A stretch of DNA of 7,234 nt from an uncultured Treponema sp. (GTDB taxonomy: Bacteria > Spirochaetota > Spirochaetia > Treponematales > Treponemataceae). The notes under the pieces are model-generated. The model ran no database searches. It had not been told where the DNA came from and saw nothing but the letters and a program-made list of their open reading frames with translations. The stretch is taken from assembly GCA_905373565.1 (NCBI GenBank), contig CAJPTT010000116.1, forward strand, positions 1-7,234, written 5' to 3'. A program made the translations under genes and the position numbers. Shown here piece after piece: positions 1-6,413 of this stretch (positions are counted from its first letter, which is position 1; every line of letters begins with the position of its first letter).

Positions 1-868
1 CGGCACGGAGGGGACTGTCATAGATGTGCAGCGTTTAAAGCGGGATCAGGGCGACGATTTAAACCCCGGCGTCGAAGAGGTTGTCAAGGTTTTGATTGCG
101 ACAAAACGCAAATTGCGGGAGGGCGATAAGATGGCAGGCCGCCATGGAAACAAGGGGCTTGTTGCAAAAATTCTTCCCGAAGAAGATATGCCGTATATGG
201 AAGACGGTACTCCGCTTGATATCTGTTTGAACCCGCTTGGTGTTCCATCCCGTATGAATATCGGTCAGATTTTGGAGTCGGAACTCGGACTCGCGGGCTT
301 ACGTCTTGATGAATGGTACGAAGCGCCGGTATTCCAGTCGCCGACCAATGAACAGATCGAAAAGAAACTGGTTGAAGCGGGTATTCCTGCCAACTCAAAG
401 GTAAAGTTGCGTGACGGACGAACCGGAATGCCCTTCCAAAACGACGTATTTGTCGGGGTTATCTACTTTATGAAACTTGCTCACCTTGTTGACGACAAGA
501 TGCATGCCCGATCCACCGGCCCGTATTCGCTGGTAACTCAGCAGCCGCTCGGCGGTAAGGCTCAGTTCGGCGGTCAGCGCTTAGGCGAAATGGAAGTGTG
601 GGCGCTCGAAGCTTACGGTGCGGCCAATACGTTGCAGGAGCTTTTAACCATTAAGTCGGACGATATGCACGGACGCTCAAAGATATATGAATCCATCGTG
701 AAGGGACAGGCCGCAACCGCCGCCGGCATCCCCGAATCGTTTAACGTATTGGTACAGGAATTGCGTGGTTTGGCCTTAGACTTCACAATTTACGATGAAA
801 AAGGAAAGCAAATCCCGCTGACCGAGCGTGATGAAGAATTGATTACCGAAAACAGCTCCAAGTTTTAA
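1..868 (+). CDS. rpoB: RNA polymerase beta subunit, C-terminal 288 residues (partial)
   Basis: Beta subunit of the core RNA polymerase, which with beta-prime forms the active centre. Only the 3' end is present. The frame is open from base 2 to the TAA at 866-868, so the gene enters from the left, and the GTG at 26 is an internal valine, not a start. Visible landmarks, counting from the first complete codon: GDKMAGRHGNKG at 41-52, holding the two conserved active-site lysines of the family; LNPLGVPSRMNIGQILE shortly after; then the block DDKMHARSTG (from about 164) to GGKAQFGGQRLGEMEVWALEAYGA, which packs against beta-prime. After the family's usual PESFNVL ending there are about 35 more residues with a charged tail. 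The rifampicin-binding region lies upstream of the window and cannot be judged. rpoC follows after 18 bases, which implies co-transcription. Identification is certain. Confidence 0.98.
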   Translation, partial: GTEGTVIDVQRLKRDQGDDLNPGVEEVVKVLIATKRKLREGDKMAGRHGNKGLVAKILPEEDMPYMEDGTPLDICLNPLGVPSRMNIGQILESELGLAGLRLDEWYEAPVFQSPTNEQIEKKLVEAGIPANSKVKLRDGRTGMPFQNDVFVGVIYFMKLAHLVDDKMHARSTGPYSLVTQQPLGGKAQFGGQRLGEMEVWALEAYGAANTLQELLTIKSDDMHGRSKIYESIVKGQAATAAGIPESFNVLVQELRGLALDFTIYDEKGKQIPLTERDEELITENSSKF

Positions 869-875
869 TTGAGAT

Positions 876-879
876 GAGG
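876..879 (+). promoter_or_regulatory. Ribosome binding site of rpoC
   Basis: GAGG lies 7 bases before the ATG at 887, inside the 18-base rpoB-rpoC gap. It supports the start whose product begins MRDIQDFDNI, the expected N-terminus for treponeme beta-prime. Confidence 0.75.
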
Positions 880-886
880 ATGGGCT

Positions 887-3800
887 ATGAGAGATATACA
901 AGATTTCGACAATATTATGATTAAGTTAGCTTCGCCCGAAGCGATCCGCGCGTGGTCGTACGGCGAAGTAAAGAAACCCGAAACGATTAACTATCGTACC
1001 CTGCGTCCCGAGCGGGAAGGGCTTTTTTGCGAGCGTATTTTCGGTACTACAAAAGAGTGGGAATGCTATTGCGGAAAGTTCAAATCAATCCGCTACAAGG
1101 GCGTTATCTGCGACCGCTGCGGTGTCGAAGTTACTCATTTTAAAGTACGCCGCGAGCGTATGGGGCATATCGAATTGGCAGCGCCCGTTTCTCATATCTG
1201 GTACTATCGGTCGGTACCGAGCCGAATGGGGCTTTTGCTGGACTTGCCGGTTGCGGCGCTCCGTTCGGTGTTGTATTACGAAAAATACATCGTCATTGAG
1301 CCGGGTGGAACGGATTTAAAGAAAAATCAGCTGTTAAACGAAGACGAATATCGCGACGCTCAGGAACGGTACGGCGGCGCTTTTACCGCAAATATGGGTG
1401 CGGAAGCCGTTAAAACCTTATTGAGCAACTTAAATCTGGATGAGCTCGCCGCTCAGCTCAGAACAAAGATGATTGAAAAAGGCGCTAAAAGCGATAAGCG
1501 GCTTTTAAAGCGTATTGAGATTGTCGAACATTTTAGAACGTCAAACAATAAGCCCGAATGGATGATTCTCGATGTTATTCCTGTTATTCCGCCCGATTTG
1601 CGCCCGATGGTGCAGCTGGACGGCGGACGCTTTGCAACCTCGGATTTAAACGATTTGTACCGCCGCGTCATTCACCGGAACAGCCGTTTAACCCGTTTGA
1701 TGAGCCTTAAAGCACCCGATATCATTATCCGCAACGAAAAACGGATGCTGCAAGAAGCGGTAGACGCCTTGTTCGACAATTCGAAGCGGAAGCGCGTTAT
1801 TAAGGGATCTTCGAACCGCCCGCTTAAGTCCATCTCCGATATGCTCAAGGGTAAACAGGGGCGCTTCCGCCAGAACCTGCTCGGTAAGCGGGTTGACTAT
1901 TCGGGGCGTTCGGTTATTGTTGTCGGCCCCGAGTTAAAGCTGTGGCAGTGCGGCTTGCCCACCAAAATGGCGATGGAGCTTTTCAAGCCGTTCATTATGA
2001 AAAAGCTCGTACAAAAAGAAATTGTTTCCAATATCAAGAAAGCGAAAATTATGGTTGAACAGGAAGCCGCTCCGGTTTTTGCCGTCCTCGACGAGGTTAT
2101 CAGCGAACATCCCGTTATGCTGAACCGTGCGCCGACGCTGCACCGGCTCGGTATTCAGGCCTTTGAACCGGTGCTTGTCGAAGGGAAGGCTATTAAGCTG
2201 CACCCGCTCGTTTGTAAACCGTTTAATGCGGACTTTGACGGCGACCAGATGGCTATCCACGTACCGCTTACGCAGGCGGCGCAGATGGAATGCTGGACGC
2301 TGATGCTTTCGAGTAGAAACTTACTCGACCCTGCAAACGGGAAGACAATCGTGTATCCTTCGCAGGATATGGTTCTCGGTTTGTACTACTTAACCAAGCA
2401 GCGTTCGTTAAAGGAAGGGCGGCATATCCGCCGATATTCTTCGGTTGCCGAGGTGATGATGGCCGCAGAGGCCGGTTCCATCGGTTGGCAGGAACTGATC
2501 AAAATTAACTATTGCGGTGAAGAGGTTGAAACTACGCCCGGTCGGCTCGCCTTTAATGAGGAGATGCCGGAAGGAGTTCCGTTTGTCAATACTGCCTTGG
2601 ATGATAAGCAAATCCGCAAGCTGATCGAAACCGTGTACCGCACGAAAGGAACCTATGTTACCGTTCAGATGTTGGATAAGCTCAAATCCGTCGGGTATTA
2701 CTATGCAACTTTCTTTGGCGCGACGCTGAGTATGGACGATATTATTATCCCTGAGGAAAAATCGAACATGCTTGAAAAAGCAAACAACGAAGTTCTTTCT
2801 ATATATAATCAGTATCGCGGCGGTCATATTACGCAGGAAGAGCGGTATAACAGGGTTGTTGAGGTGTGGTCAAAAACAAACGAAGAGTTGACCTCGATAA
2901 TGATGGATACGCTCGCGAAGGATCAGGACGGCTTTAACACGATTTACATGATGGCAACCTCCGGCGCGCGCGGAAGCCGCAACCAGATTCGTCAGCTTGC
3001 CGGTATGCGAGGCCTCATGGCTAAACCGAGCGGCGACATTATCGAGTTGCCCATTCGTTCAAACTTCAAAGAAGGCTTGAACGTTATCGAATTCTTTATT
3101 TCTACGAACGGCGCCCGAAAGGGTCTTGCCGATACCGCGTTGAAGACCGCAGACGCCGGTTATCTGACGCGCCGTCTTGTTGATATTGCGCAGGATGTTG
3201 TTGTCAATGAAGAAGACTGCGGTACTATCAACGGTATTGAATACTCGGCGGTAAAATCCGGAGACGAGGTTATTGAGTCTTTGAGCGAACGGATTGTCGG
3301 TAAGTATACGCTCGAGCGGGTTGAGCACCCGATTTCGCATGAGCTTTTAATCGACGTAAACGAATATATCACTGACGAACTTGCCGCGAAGATTGAAGAA
3401 GCGGGCGTTCAAACCGTTAAGCTCCGCACGGTGTTAACCTGCGAGTCCAAACACGGCGTCTGTGTCAAGTGCTATGGCCGCAACCTTGCCCGCAATAAGA
3501 TTGTCGAAATCGGCGAAGCGGTCGGTATCATCGCCGCGCAGTCCATCGGCCAGCCGGGTACTCAGCTGACGATGCGTACCTTCCACGTTGGCGGTACGGC
3601 AAGCAGCACGACCGAAGAGAATCATATCACCTTTAAATATCCCGTTATCATCAAAGATATTTTGGGAACGTATATTCCGCTTGATGACGGCAATCTGTTA
3701 TTTACCCGCCGCGGTACGCTTCTGTTTGAAAAAGTTCTTGAAGAGTACACGCTTGCGGCAGGGGATTCCGTTGCAGTGGAAACGGGTGTCCGCGTTCTGC

Positions 3801-5227
3801 GCGACGATGTGCTGTATACCGCTGCGGACGGTACGGTTGTAAAGAGCCCGTTGAATGCTTTTGCCTATTTGAACGGCTCGACGTTGTATTTGACGGCGCC
3901 CGAACAAAAAACCGAAATCAGAAACGGTTCTACCGTTGTTGTCAAGAAAGGCGATTACGTACCTGCTACGTCGATTGTTGCGACCTTCGATCCGTATAAT
4001 GAACCGATCCTTGCGGAACAGGACGGATTTGTCCGGTTTGAGGATATTATCCCGGGTTCAACCCTCGAAGAGGATGTCAACGATGAAACCGGCGTGGTTG
4101 AGCGGCATATTTCCGAATTGAAATCGGATATGACTTTGCAGCCTCGTGTATTTATCTCGGATGAATCCGGTAACGCGCTCGGCTTTTATTACCTGCCGGA
4201 CGGCGCTCAGCTGATGGTCGAAGAAGATACGCAAATTAAAGCCGGTACCGTTATCGCAAAACTTGCGAAAGCCGCTGCGAGAACGCAGGATATTACCGGC
4301 GGTCTTCCCCGTGTTTCGGAACTCTTTGAAGCTCGCCGTCCCAAAGTACCTGCTGTACTGGCTCAGGTCGCCGGTACCGTTTCGTTTAAAGGCTTGCTGA
4401 AAGGTAAGCGGATTGTTATTGTGCGCGACCATTACGGTAAGGATTATAAACACTTGGTTCCGATGTCCAAACGGCTGCTTGTCCGAGACGGCGATACCGT
4501 TGAAGCGGGTGAGCGGCTGTGCGACGGTAACCTCGATCCGCATGATATTCTTGCAATCTTGGGCGAAAACGCACTTCAGAATTATCTGATGAATGAGATC
4601 CGTGACGTCTATCGGATGCAGGGCGTTTCCATCAATGATAAGCATATCGGTGTTATCGTCCGCCAGATGCTTCGGAAAATTGAGGTTATGTCTGTCGGCG
4701 ATACCCGCTTTATCTACGGTCAACAGGTTGATAAGTATCAGTTCCATGCGGAAAATAAGCGCGTTACGGCGGAAGGCGGTCAGCCTGCTATTGCACGTCC
4801 GATGTTCCAAGGTATTACCAAAGCGGCGTTGAATATCGATTCGTTTATTTCGGCGGCTTCCTTCCAAGAAACGACGAAGGTCTTAACGAACGCTGCTATT
4901 GCCGGAAAAACCGACGAACTGCGCGGCTTAAAGGAAAACGTTATTATCGGGCACCTTATTCCCGCCGGTACCGGTATGCCGCAATATCGTTCGGTCAAGC
5001 TCTTCGATAAGAACATGAGCGATTTGGACGAGCAGGTCAACGAAATTCTCGAGCGGCGCAGACGCGAGCTGGAAGAAGCGGCAGCTGCCGAAGCCGAAGC
5101 GGAGATGGATGAAGACTTTGATACGGATGACGAACTCGGCTACGAAGATACGGAGTCCGTCGAAACTTCATATAATGAAGAGCCGCGTGAAGAACCGGCA
5201 GGAGAGACAGGGGATTTTGAGGATTGA
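887..5227 (+). CDS. rpoC: RNA polymerase beta-prime subunit, complete
   Basis: Largest core RNA polymerase subunit; it carries the catalytic magnesium site. It has 1446 residues, slightly longer than E. coli beta-prime (about 1407). Landmarks in order: N-terminal zinc site C60, C62, C75, C78; switch-2 region about 326-350; catalytic motif NADFDGD at 447-453 with D449, D451 and D453 holding magnesium; bridge helix about 740-775; second zinc site C778, C852, C859, C862 (last three spaced 7 and 3, as in E. coli); trigger loop from about 876, with M896 and H900 matching E. coli M932 and H936. About 225 residues (908-1133) then interrupt the trigger loop before DITGGLPRVSELFEARRPK. This is the position of the SI3 insertion found in many Gram-negative lineages. 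The protein ends in an acidic tail from about 1396. All key residues are intact and no frameshift is seen. The stop codon TGA overlaps the -35 box of the next promoter. Confidence 0.99.
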   Translation: MRDIQDFDNIMIKLASPEAIRAWSYGEVKKPETINYRTLRPEREGLFCERIFGTTKEWECYCGKFKSIRYKGVICDRCGVEVTHFKVRRERMGHIELAAPVSHIWYYRSVPSRMGLLLDLPVAALRSVLYYEKYIVIEPGGTDLKKNQLLNEDEYRDAQERYGGAFTANMGAEAVKTLLSNLNLDELAAQLRTKMIEKGAKSDKRLLKRIEIVEHFRTSNNKPEWMILDVIPVIPPDLRPMVQLDGGRFATSDLNDLYRRVIHRNSRLTRLMSLKAPDIIIRNEKRMLQEAVDALFDNSKRKRVIKGSSNRPLKSISDMLKGKQGRFRQNLLGKRVDYSGRSVIVVGPELKLWQCGLPTKMAMELFKPFIMKKLVQKEIVSNIKKAKIMVEQEAAPVFAVLDEVISEHPVMLNRAPTLHRLGIQAFEPVLVEGKAIKLHPLVCKPFNADFDGDQMAIHVPLTQAAQMECWTLMLSSRNLLDPANGKTIVYPSQDMVLGLYYLTKQRSLKEGRHIRRYSSVAEVMMAAEAGSIGWQELIKINYCGEEVETTPGRLAFNEEMPEGVPFVNTALDDKQIRKLIETVYRTKGTYVTVQMLDKLKSVGYYYATFFGATLSMDDIIIPEEKSNMLEKANNEVLSIYNQYRGGHITQEERYNRVVEVWSKTNEELTSIMMDTLAKDQDGFNTIYMMATSGARGSRNQIRQLAGMRGLMAKPSGDIIELPIRSNFKEGLNVIEFFISTNGARKGLADTALKTADAGYLTRRLVDIAQDVVVNEEDCGTINGIEYSAVKSGDEVIESLSERIVGKYTLERVEHPISHELLIDVNEYITDELAAKIEEAGVQTVKLRTVLTCESKHGVCVKCYGRNLARNKIVEIGEAVGIIAAQSIGQPGTQLTMRTFHVGGTASSTTEENHITFKYPVIIKDILGTYIPLDDGNLLFTRRGTLLFEKVLEEYTLAAGDSVAVETGVRVLRDDVLYTAADGTVVKSPLNAFAYLNGSTLYLTAPEQKTEIRNGSTVVVKKGDYVPATSIVATFDPYNEPILAEQDGFVRFEDIIPGSTLEEDVNDETGVVERHISELKSDMTLQPRVFISDESGNALGFYYLPDGAQLMVEEDTQIKAGTVIAKLAKAAARTQDITGGLPRVSELFEARRPKVPAVLAQVAGTVSFKGLLKGKRIVIVRDHYGKDYKHLVPMSKRLLVRDGDTVEAGERLCDGNLDPHDILAILGENALQNYLMNEIRDVYRMQGVSINDKHIGVIVRQMLRKIEVMSVGDTRFIYGQQVDKYQFHAENKRVTAEGGQPAIARPMFQGITKAALNIDSFISAASFQETTKVLTNAAIAGKTDELRGLKENVIIGHLIPAGTGMPQYRSVKLFDKNMSDLDEQVNEILERRRRELEEAAAAEAEAEMDEDFDTDDELGYEDTESVETSYNEEPREEPAGETGDFED

Positions 5228-5252
5228 CAGGCTGCGTATACTACATTAAAAT
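5224..5252 (+). promoter_or_regulatory. Predicted sigma-70 promoter for rpsL-rpsG, overlapping the rpoC stop
   Basis: TTGACA at 5224-5229 is a perfect -35 box, and TAAAAT at 5247-5252 matches TATAAT in 5 of 6 positions. The spacer is the ideal 17 bases. The TGA stop of rpoC (5225-5227) lies inside the -35 box. Transcription would start near 5259, giving a leader of about 56 bases before rpsL. This would add transcripts of rpsL-rpsG to those reading through from rpoBC. The boxes are seen directly; activity is inferred. Confidence 0.75.
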
Positions 5253-5253
5253 A

Positions 5254-5263
5254 AACAATTGTT
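5254..5263. repeat. 10-bp perfect palindrome at the predicted rpsL transcription start
   Basis: AACAATTGTT is a perfect palindrome beginning two bases after the -10 box and centred on the expected start near 5259. Its position would suit an operator for a dimeric regulator, but it is AT-rich and short, so chance is possible. No regulator can be named. Confidence 0.4.
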
Positions 5264-5299
5264 GTTAGAACTTAATCCGTAGTGCTGGCGGAGAGATAT

Positions 5300-5305
5300 A
5301 AGGAG
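5300..5305 (+). promoter_or_regulatory. Ribosome binding site that fixes the rpsL start
   Basis: AAGGAG lies 9 bases before the ATG at 5315. An in-frame GTG at 5282 would add 11 residues (beginning LAERYKELGQ after the initiator), but this ribosome binding site would then be inside the gene, and S12 proteins normally begin M-P/A-T-x-N-Q. The ATG at 5315 is therefore the start. Confidence 0.9.
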
Positions 5306-5314
5306 TTAGGGCAA

Positions 5315-5689
5315 ATGCCTACAATTAATCAATTGATAAAGCAGGGTCGAAAAGCGGTCGTCTCGCGAACCAAGAGTCCTGCATTGCAGTCATGCCCGCA
5401 GAAGCGCGGTGTATGCACCCGTGTAATGACAGTTACACCGAAAAAGCCGAATTCCGCATTGCGGAAGGTTGCTCGTGTGCGCTTGAGCAACGGTATCGAA
5501 GTAACTGCCTATATTCCGGGTATCGGACATAACTTACAGGAACACTCCGTCGTTTTAATCCGCGGCGGCCGTGTTAAGGATTTACCGGGTGTGCGGTATC
5601 ACATCATTCGTGGAACAAAGGATACGCTCGGTGTTGCCGATCGTAAGCGCGCTCGTTCAAAATACGGCGCTAAGAAGCCTAAGGCGTAA
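5315..5689 (+). CDS. rpsL: 30S ribosomal protein S12
   Basis: Small-subunit protein at the decoding centre that helps check codon-anticodon pairing. The product is 124 residues, the same length as E. coli S12 counted with its Met, and begins MPTINQLIKQ. Diagnostic stretches are CPQKRGVCTRV (27-37), TPKKPNSALRKV (41-52), GHNLQEHSVVLIRGGRVKDLPGVRYH (71-96) and the basic end ARSKYGAKKPKA. K43 and K88, the classic sites of streptomycin-resistance changes, are both wild type. D89, the residue methylthiolated by RimO in E. coli, is also present, although whether it is modified here is unknown. The gene lies between its own predicted promoter and rpsG, which starts 12 bases after its stop. It probably receives transcription both from rpoBC read-through and from the promoter at 5224-5252. 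Confidence 0.99.
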   Translation: MPTINQLIKQGRKAVVSRTKSPALQSCPQKRGVCTRVMTVTPKKPNSALRKVARVRLSNGIEVTAYIPGIGHNLQEHSVVLIRGGRVKDLPGVRYHIIRGTKDTLGVADRKRARSKYGAKKPKA

Positions 5690-5701
5690 GAGAGGTTTAT
5701 T

Positions 5702-6172
5702 ATGGGACGGAAAAAGAAGACTATCAATAGACCGATTGCACCCGATGCGCGTTACAACAGCGTTGTTCTTTCAAAGTTTATCGCTCGTATGATGCTTGAC
5801 GGAAAAAAATCCGTTACGACGGCTATTTTGTACGACAGCTTTGATGTAATTAAATTGAAGACCGGCGAAGATCCGCTTACCGTATTTACCAAAGCGCTTG
5901 AAAACGTTAAGCCGCTTGTTGAGGTAAAATCCCGCCGTGTTGGAGGCGCTACCTATCAGGTACCGATCGAAATCCGCGAATCCCGCCGTGAGGCGCTCGG
6001 AATGCGTTGGATTATCGGCGCTGCCCGTAACCGGAACGGTCATGCAATGTCCGAACGTTTGGCTGCCGAGCTTATCGACGCCTACAACAATACCGGTACC
6101 GCCTTCAAAAAGAAGGAAGATACCCACCGTATGGCGGAAGCAAACAAAGCCTTTGCTCACTACCGCTGGTAG
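5702..6172 (+). CDS. rpsG: 30S ribosomal protein S7
   Basis: Primary 16S rRNA-binding protein that nucleates assembly of the 30S head and lies near the tRNA exit site. The product is 156 residues, the usual bacterial length. The N-terminal S7 signature DARYNSVVLSKFIARMMLDGKK is at 15-36, the beta-hairpin PLVEVKSRRVGGATYQVPIEI at 71-91, and the conserved WIIGAARNR at 103-111. It ends AHYRW. The ATG at 5702 is preceded by GAGAGG (5690-5695), six bases upstream. Only 12 bases separate it from rpsL, so the two are surely co-transcribed and perhaps translationally coupled. In E. coli, S7 represses its own operon through a much longer rpsL-rpsG spacer. That spacer is missing here, so any autoregulation must use another site. 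fusA does not follow; a terminator does. Confidence 0.99.
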   Translation: MGRKKKTINRPIAPDARYNSVVLSKFIARMMLDGKKSVTTAILYDSFDVIKLKTGEDPLTVFTKALENVKPLVEVKSRRVGGATYQVPIEIRESRREALGMRWIIGAARNRNGHAMSERLAAELIDAYNNTGTAFKKKEDTHRMAEANKAFAHYRW

Positions 6173-6176
6173 TTTT

Positions 6177-6205
6177 GTACGGTTACCGATCCTTATCGGT
6201 AATAC
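6177..6205 (+). other. Stem-loop in the rpsG 3' untranslated region
   Basis: TTACCGAT (6183-6190) and ATCGGTAA (6195-6202) form a perfect 8-bp stem with a CCTT loop. GTA (6177-6179) can also pair with TAC (6203-6205), leaving a 3-base bulge on the 5' side. It begins four bases after the rpsG stop and has no following T-run, so it is not itself a terminator. It may protect the mRNA 3' region or serve as a processing or protein-binding site; that role is inferred. Confidence 0.6.
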
Positions 6206-6216
6206 AGCGTAGCATG

Positions 6217-6252
6217 AAAAGCCTTGAAACATACCGTTTCAAGGCTTTTTTT
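6217..6252 (+). terminator. Intrinsic terminator after rpsG
   Basis: GCCTTGAAAC (6221-6230) and GTTTCAAGGC (6236-6245) form a perfect 10-bp stem with a 5-base loop. A run of seven T follows at 6246-6252, and four A precede the stem and can extend it by pairing with the Ts. This is a textbook Rho-independent terminator ending the rpoBC-rpsLG operon 45 bases after the rpsG stop. The opposite strand has only four T after the stem, so termination there would be weaker. Confidence 0.93.
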
Positions 6253-6274
6253 ATTCATCTTTCCGGTAGTGCTT

Positions 6275-6298
6275 GTATCCGGGGTGTTTACCCCATAC
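6275..6298. repeat. Bulged inverted repeat between the terminator and the permease promoter
   Basis: GGGGT (6281-6285) and ACCCC (6290-6294) pair around a GTTT loop. GTAT (6275-6278) and ATAC (6295-6298) add four more pairs below a 2-base CC bulge. No T-run follows on either strand, so it is not an intrinsic terminator. It lies outside both predicted transcripts, so it may be a DNA-binding site or simply chance. The rest of the 241-base gap between rpsG and the permease shows no supportable gene or RNA gene. Confidence 0.4.
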
Positions 6299-6311
6299 GT
6301 TATAGTCGGCG

Positions 6312-6342
6312 CGTATACGGCACAGGCGATCGATATTATCGC
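6312..6342. promoter_or_regulatory. Palindromes just upstream of the permease promoter (possible operator)
   Basis: CGTATACG at 6312-6319 is a perfect 8-bp palindrome. GCGAT (6326-6330) and ATCGC (6338-6342) form an inverted repeat 7 bases apart; within the same stretch CGATA (6331-6335) and TATCG (6337-6341) are also inverted around one base. They end 9 bases before the -35 box, a usual place for activator binding. No regulator is identified and function is speculative. Confidence 0.3.
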
Positions 6343-6351
6343 GGGAGATTT

Positions 6352-6380
6352 TTGACAAAATCTTCGCATATTTGTATTAT
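6352..6380 (+). promoter_or_regulatory. Predicted sigma-70 promoter of the permease gene
   Basis: TTGACA at 6352-6357 is a perfect -35 box and TATTAT at 6375-6380 matches the -10 consensus in 5 of 6 positions, with a 17-base spacer. The expected start is near 6387, giving a leader of about 27 bases. Lying after the rpsG terminator, it makes the permease an independent transcription unit. Confidence 0.75.
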
Positions 6381-6397
6381 TTGTGTGATCCGATTAT

Positions 6398-6403
6398 GGG
6401 GAG
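6398..6403 (+). promoter_or_regulatory. Ribosome binding site that fixes the permease start
   Basis: GGGGAG ends 10 bases before the ATG at 6414. An in-frame ATG at 6396 would add six residues (MGSINL), but nothing resembling a ribosome binding site precedes it and it would overlap this one. The 6414 start is preferred. Confidence 0.7.
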
Positions 6404-6413
6404 TATAAACCTT

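Noticed and set aside
26..28. GTG as a start for a 280-codon gene
   Set aside because: The frame is open to the window edge and the upstream codons read GTEGTVID, conserved internal RpoB sequence.
4058..4867. Long antisense open frame (269 codons) inside rpoC
   Set aside because: It lies wholly opposite the conserved SI3 and C-terminal coding region of rpoC, has no recognisable domain, and is explained by the codon bias of the sense gene.
5084..5106. Short GCC-GAA-type codon repeat near the end of rpoC
   Set aside because: A few Ala-Glu codons only; too short and imperfect to call a tandem repeat, and it is covered by the acidic tail observation.
5237..5242. TATACT as an alternative -10 box before rpsL
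   Set aside because: It is only 7 bases from TTGACA, no suitable -35 lies 16-18 bases upstream, and the TG is misplaced for an extended -10.
5282..5314. GTG start that would extend rpsL by 11 residues
   Set aside because: The ribosome binding site AAGGAG at 5300-5305 lies inside this extension, and S12 proteins normally begin at the MPTINQ position.
5329..5336. TCAATTGA palindrome in the rpsL coding start, resembling the palindrome at 5254-5263
   Set aside because: It encodes the conserved Asn-Gln-Leu of S12, so it is explained by the protein; pairing it with the upstream site as a looping operator is unsupported.
6175..6408. Plus-strand open frame of 77 codons after rpsG
   Set aside because: It runs through the rpsG 3' stem-loop, the terminator and the permease promoter, and its product has no recognisable features.
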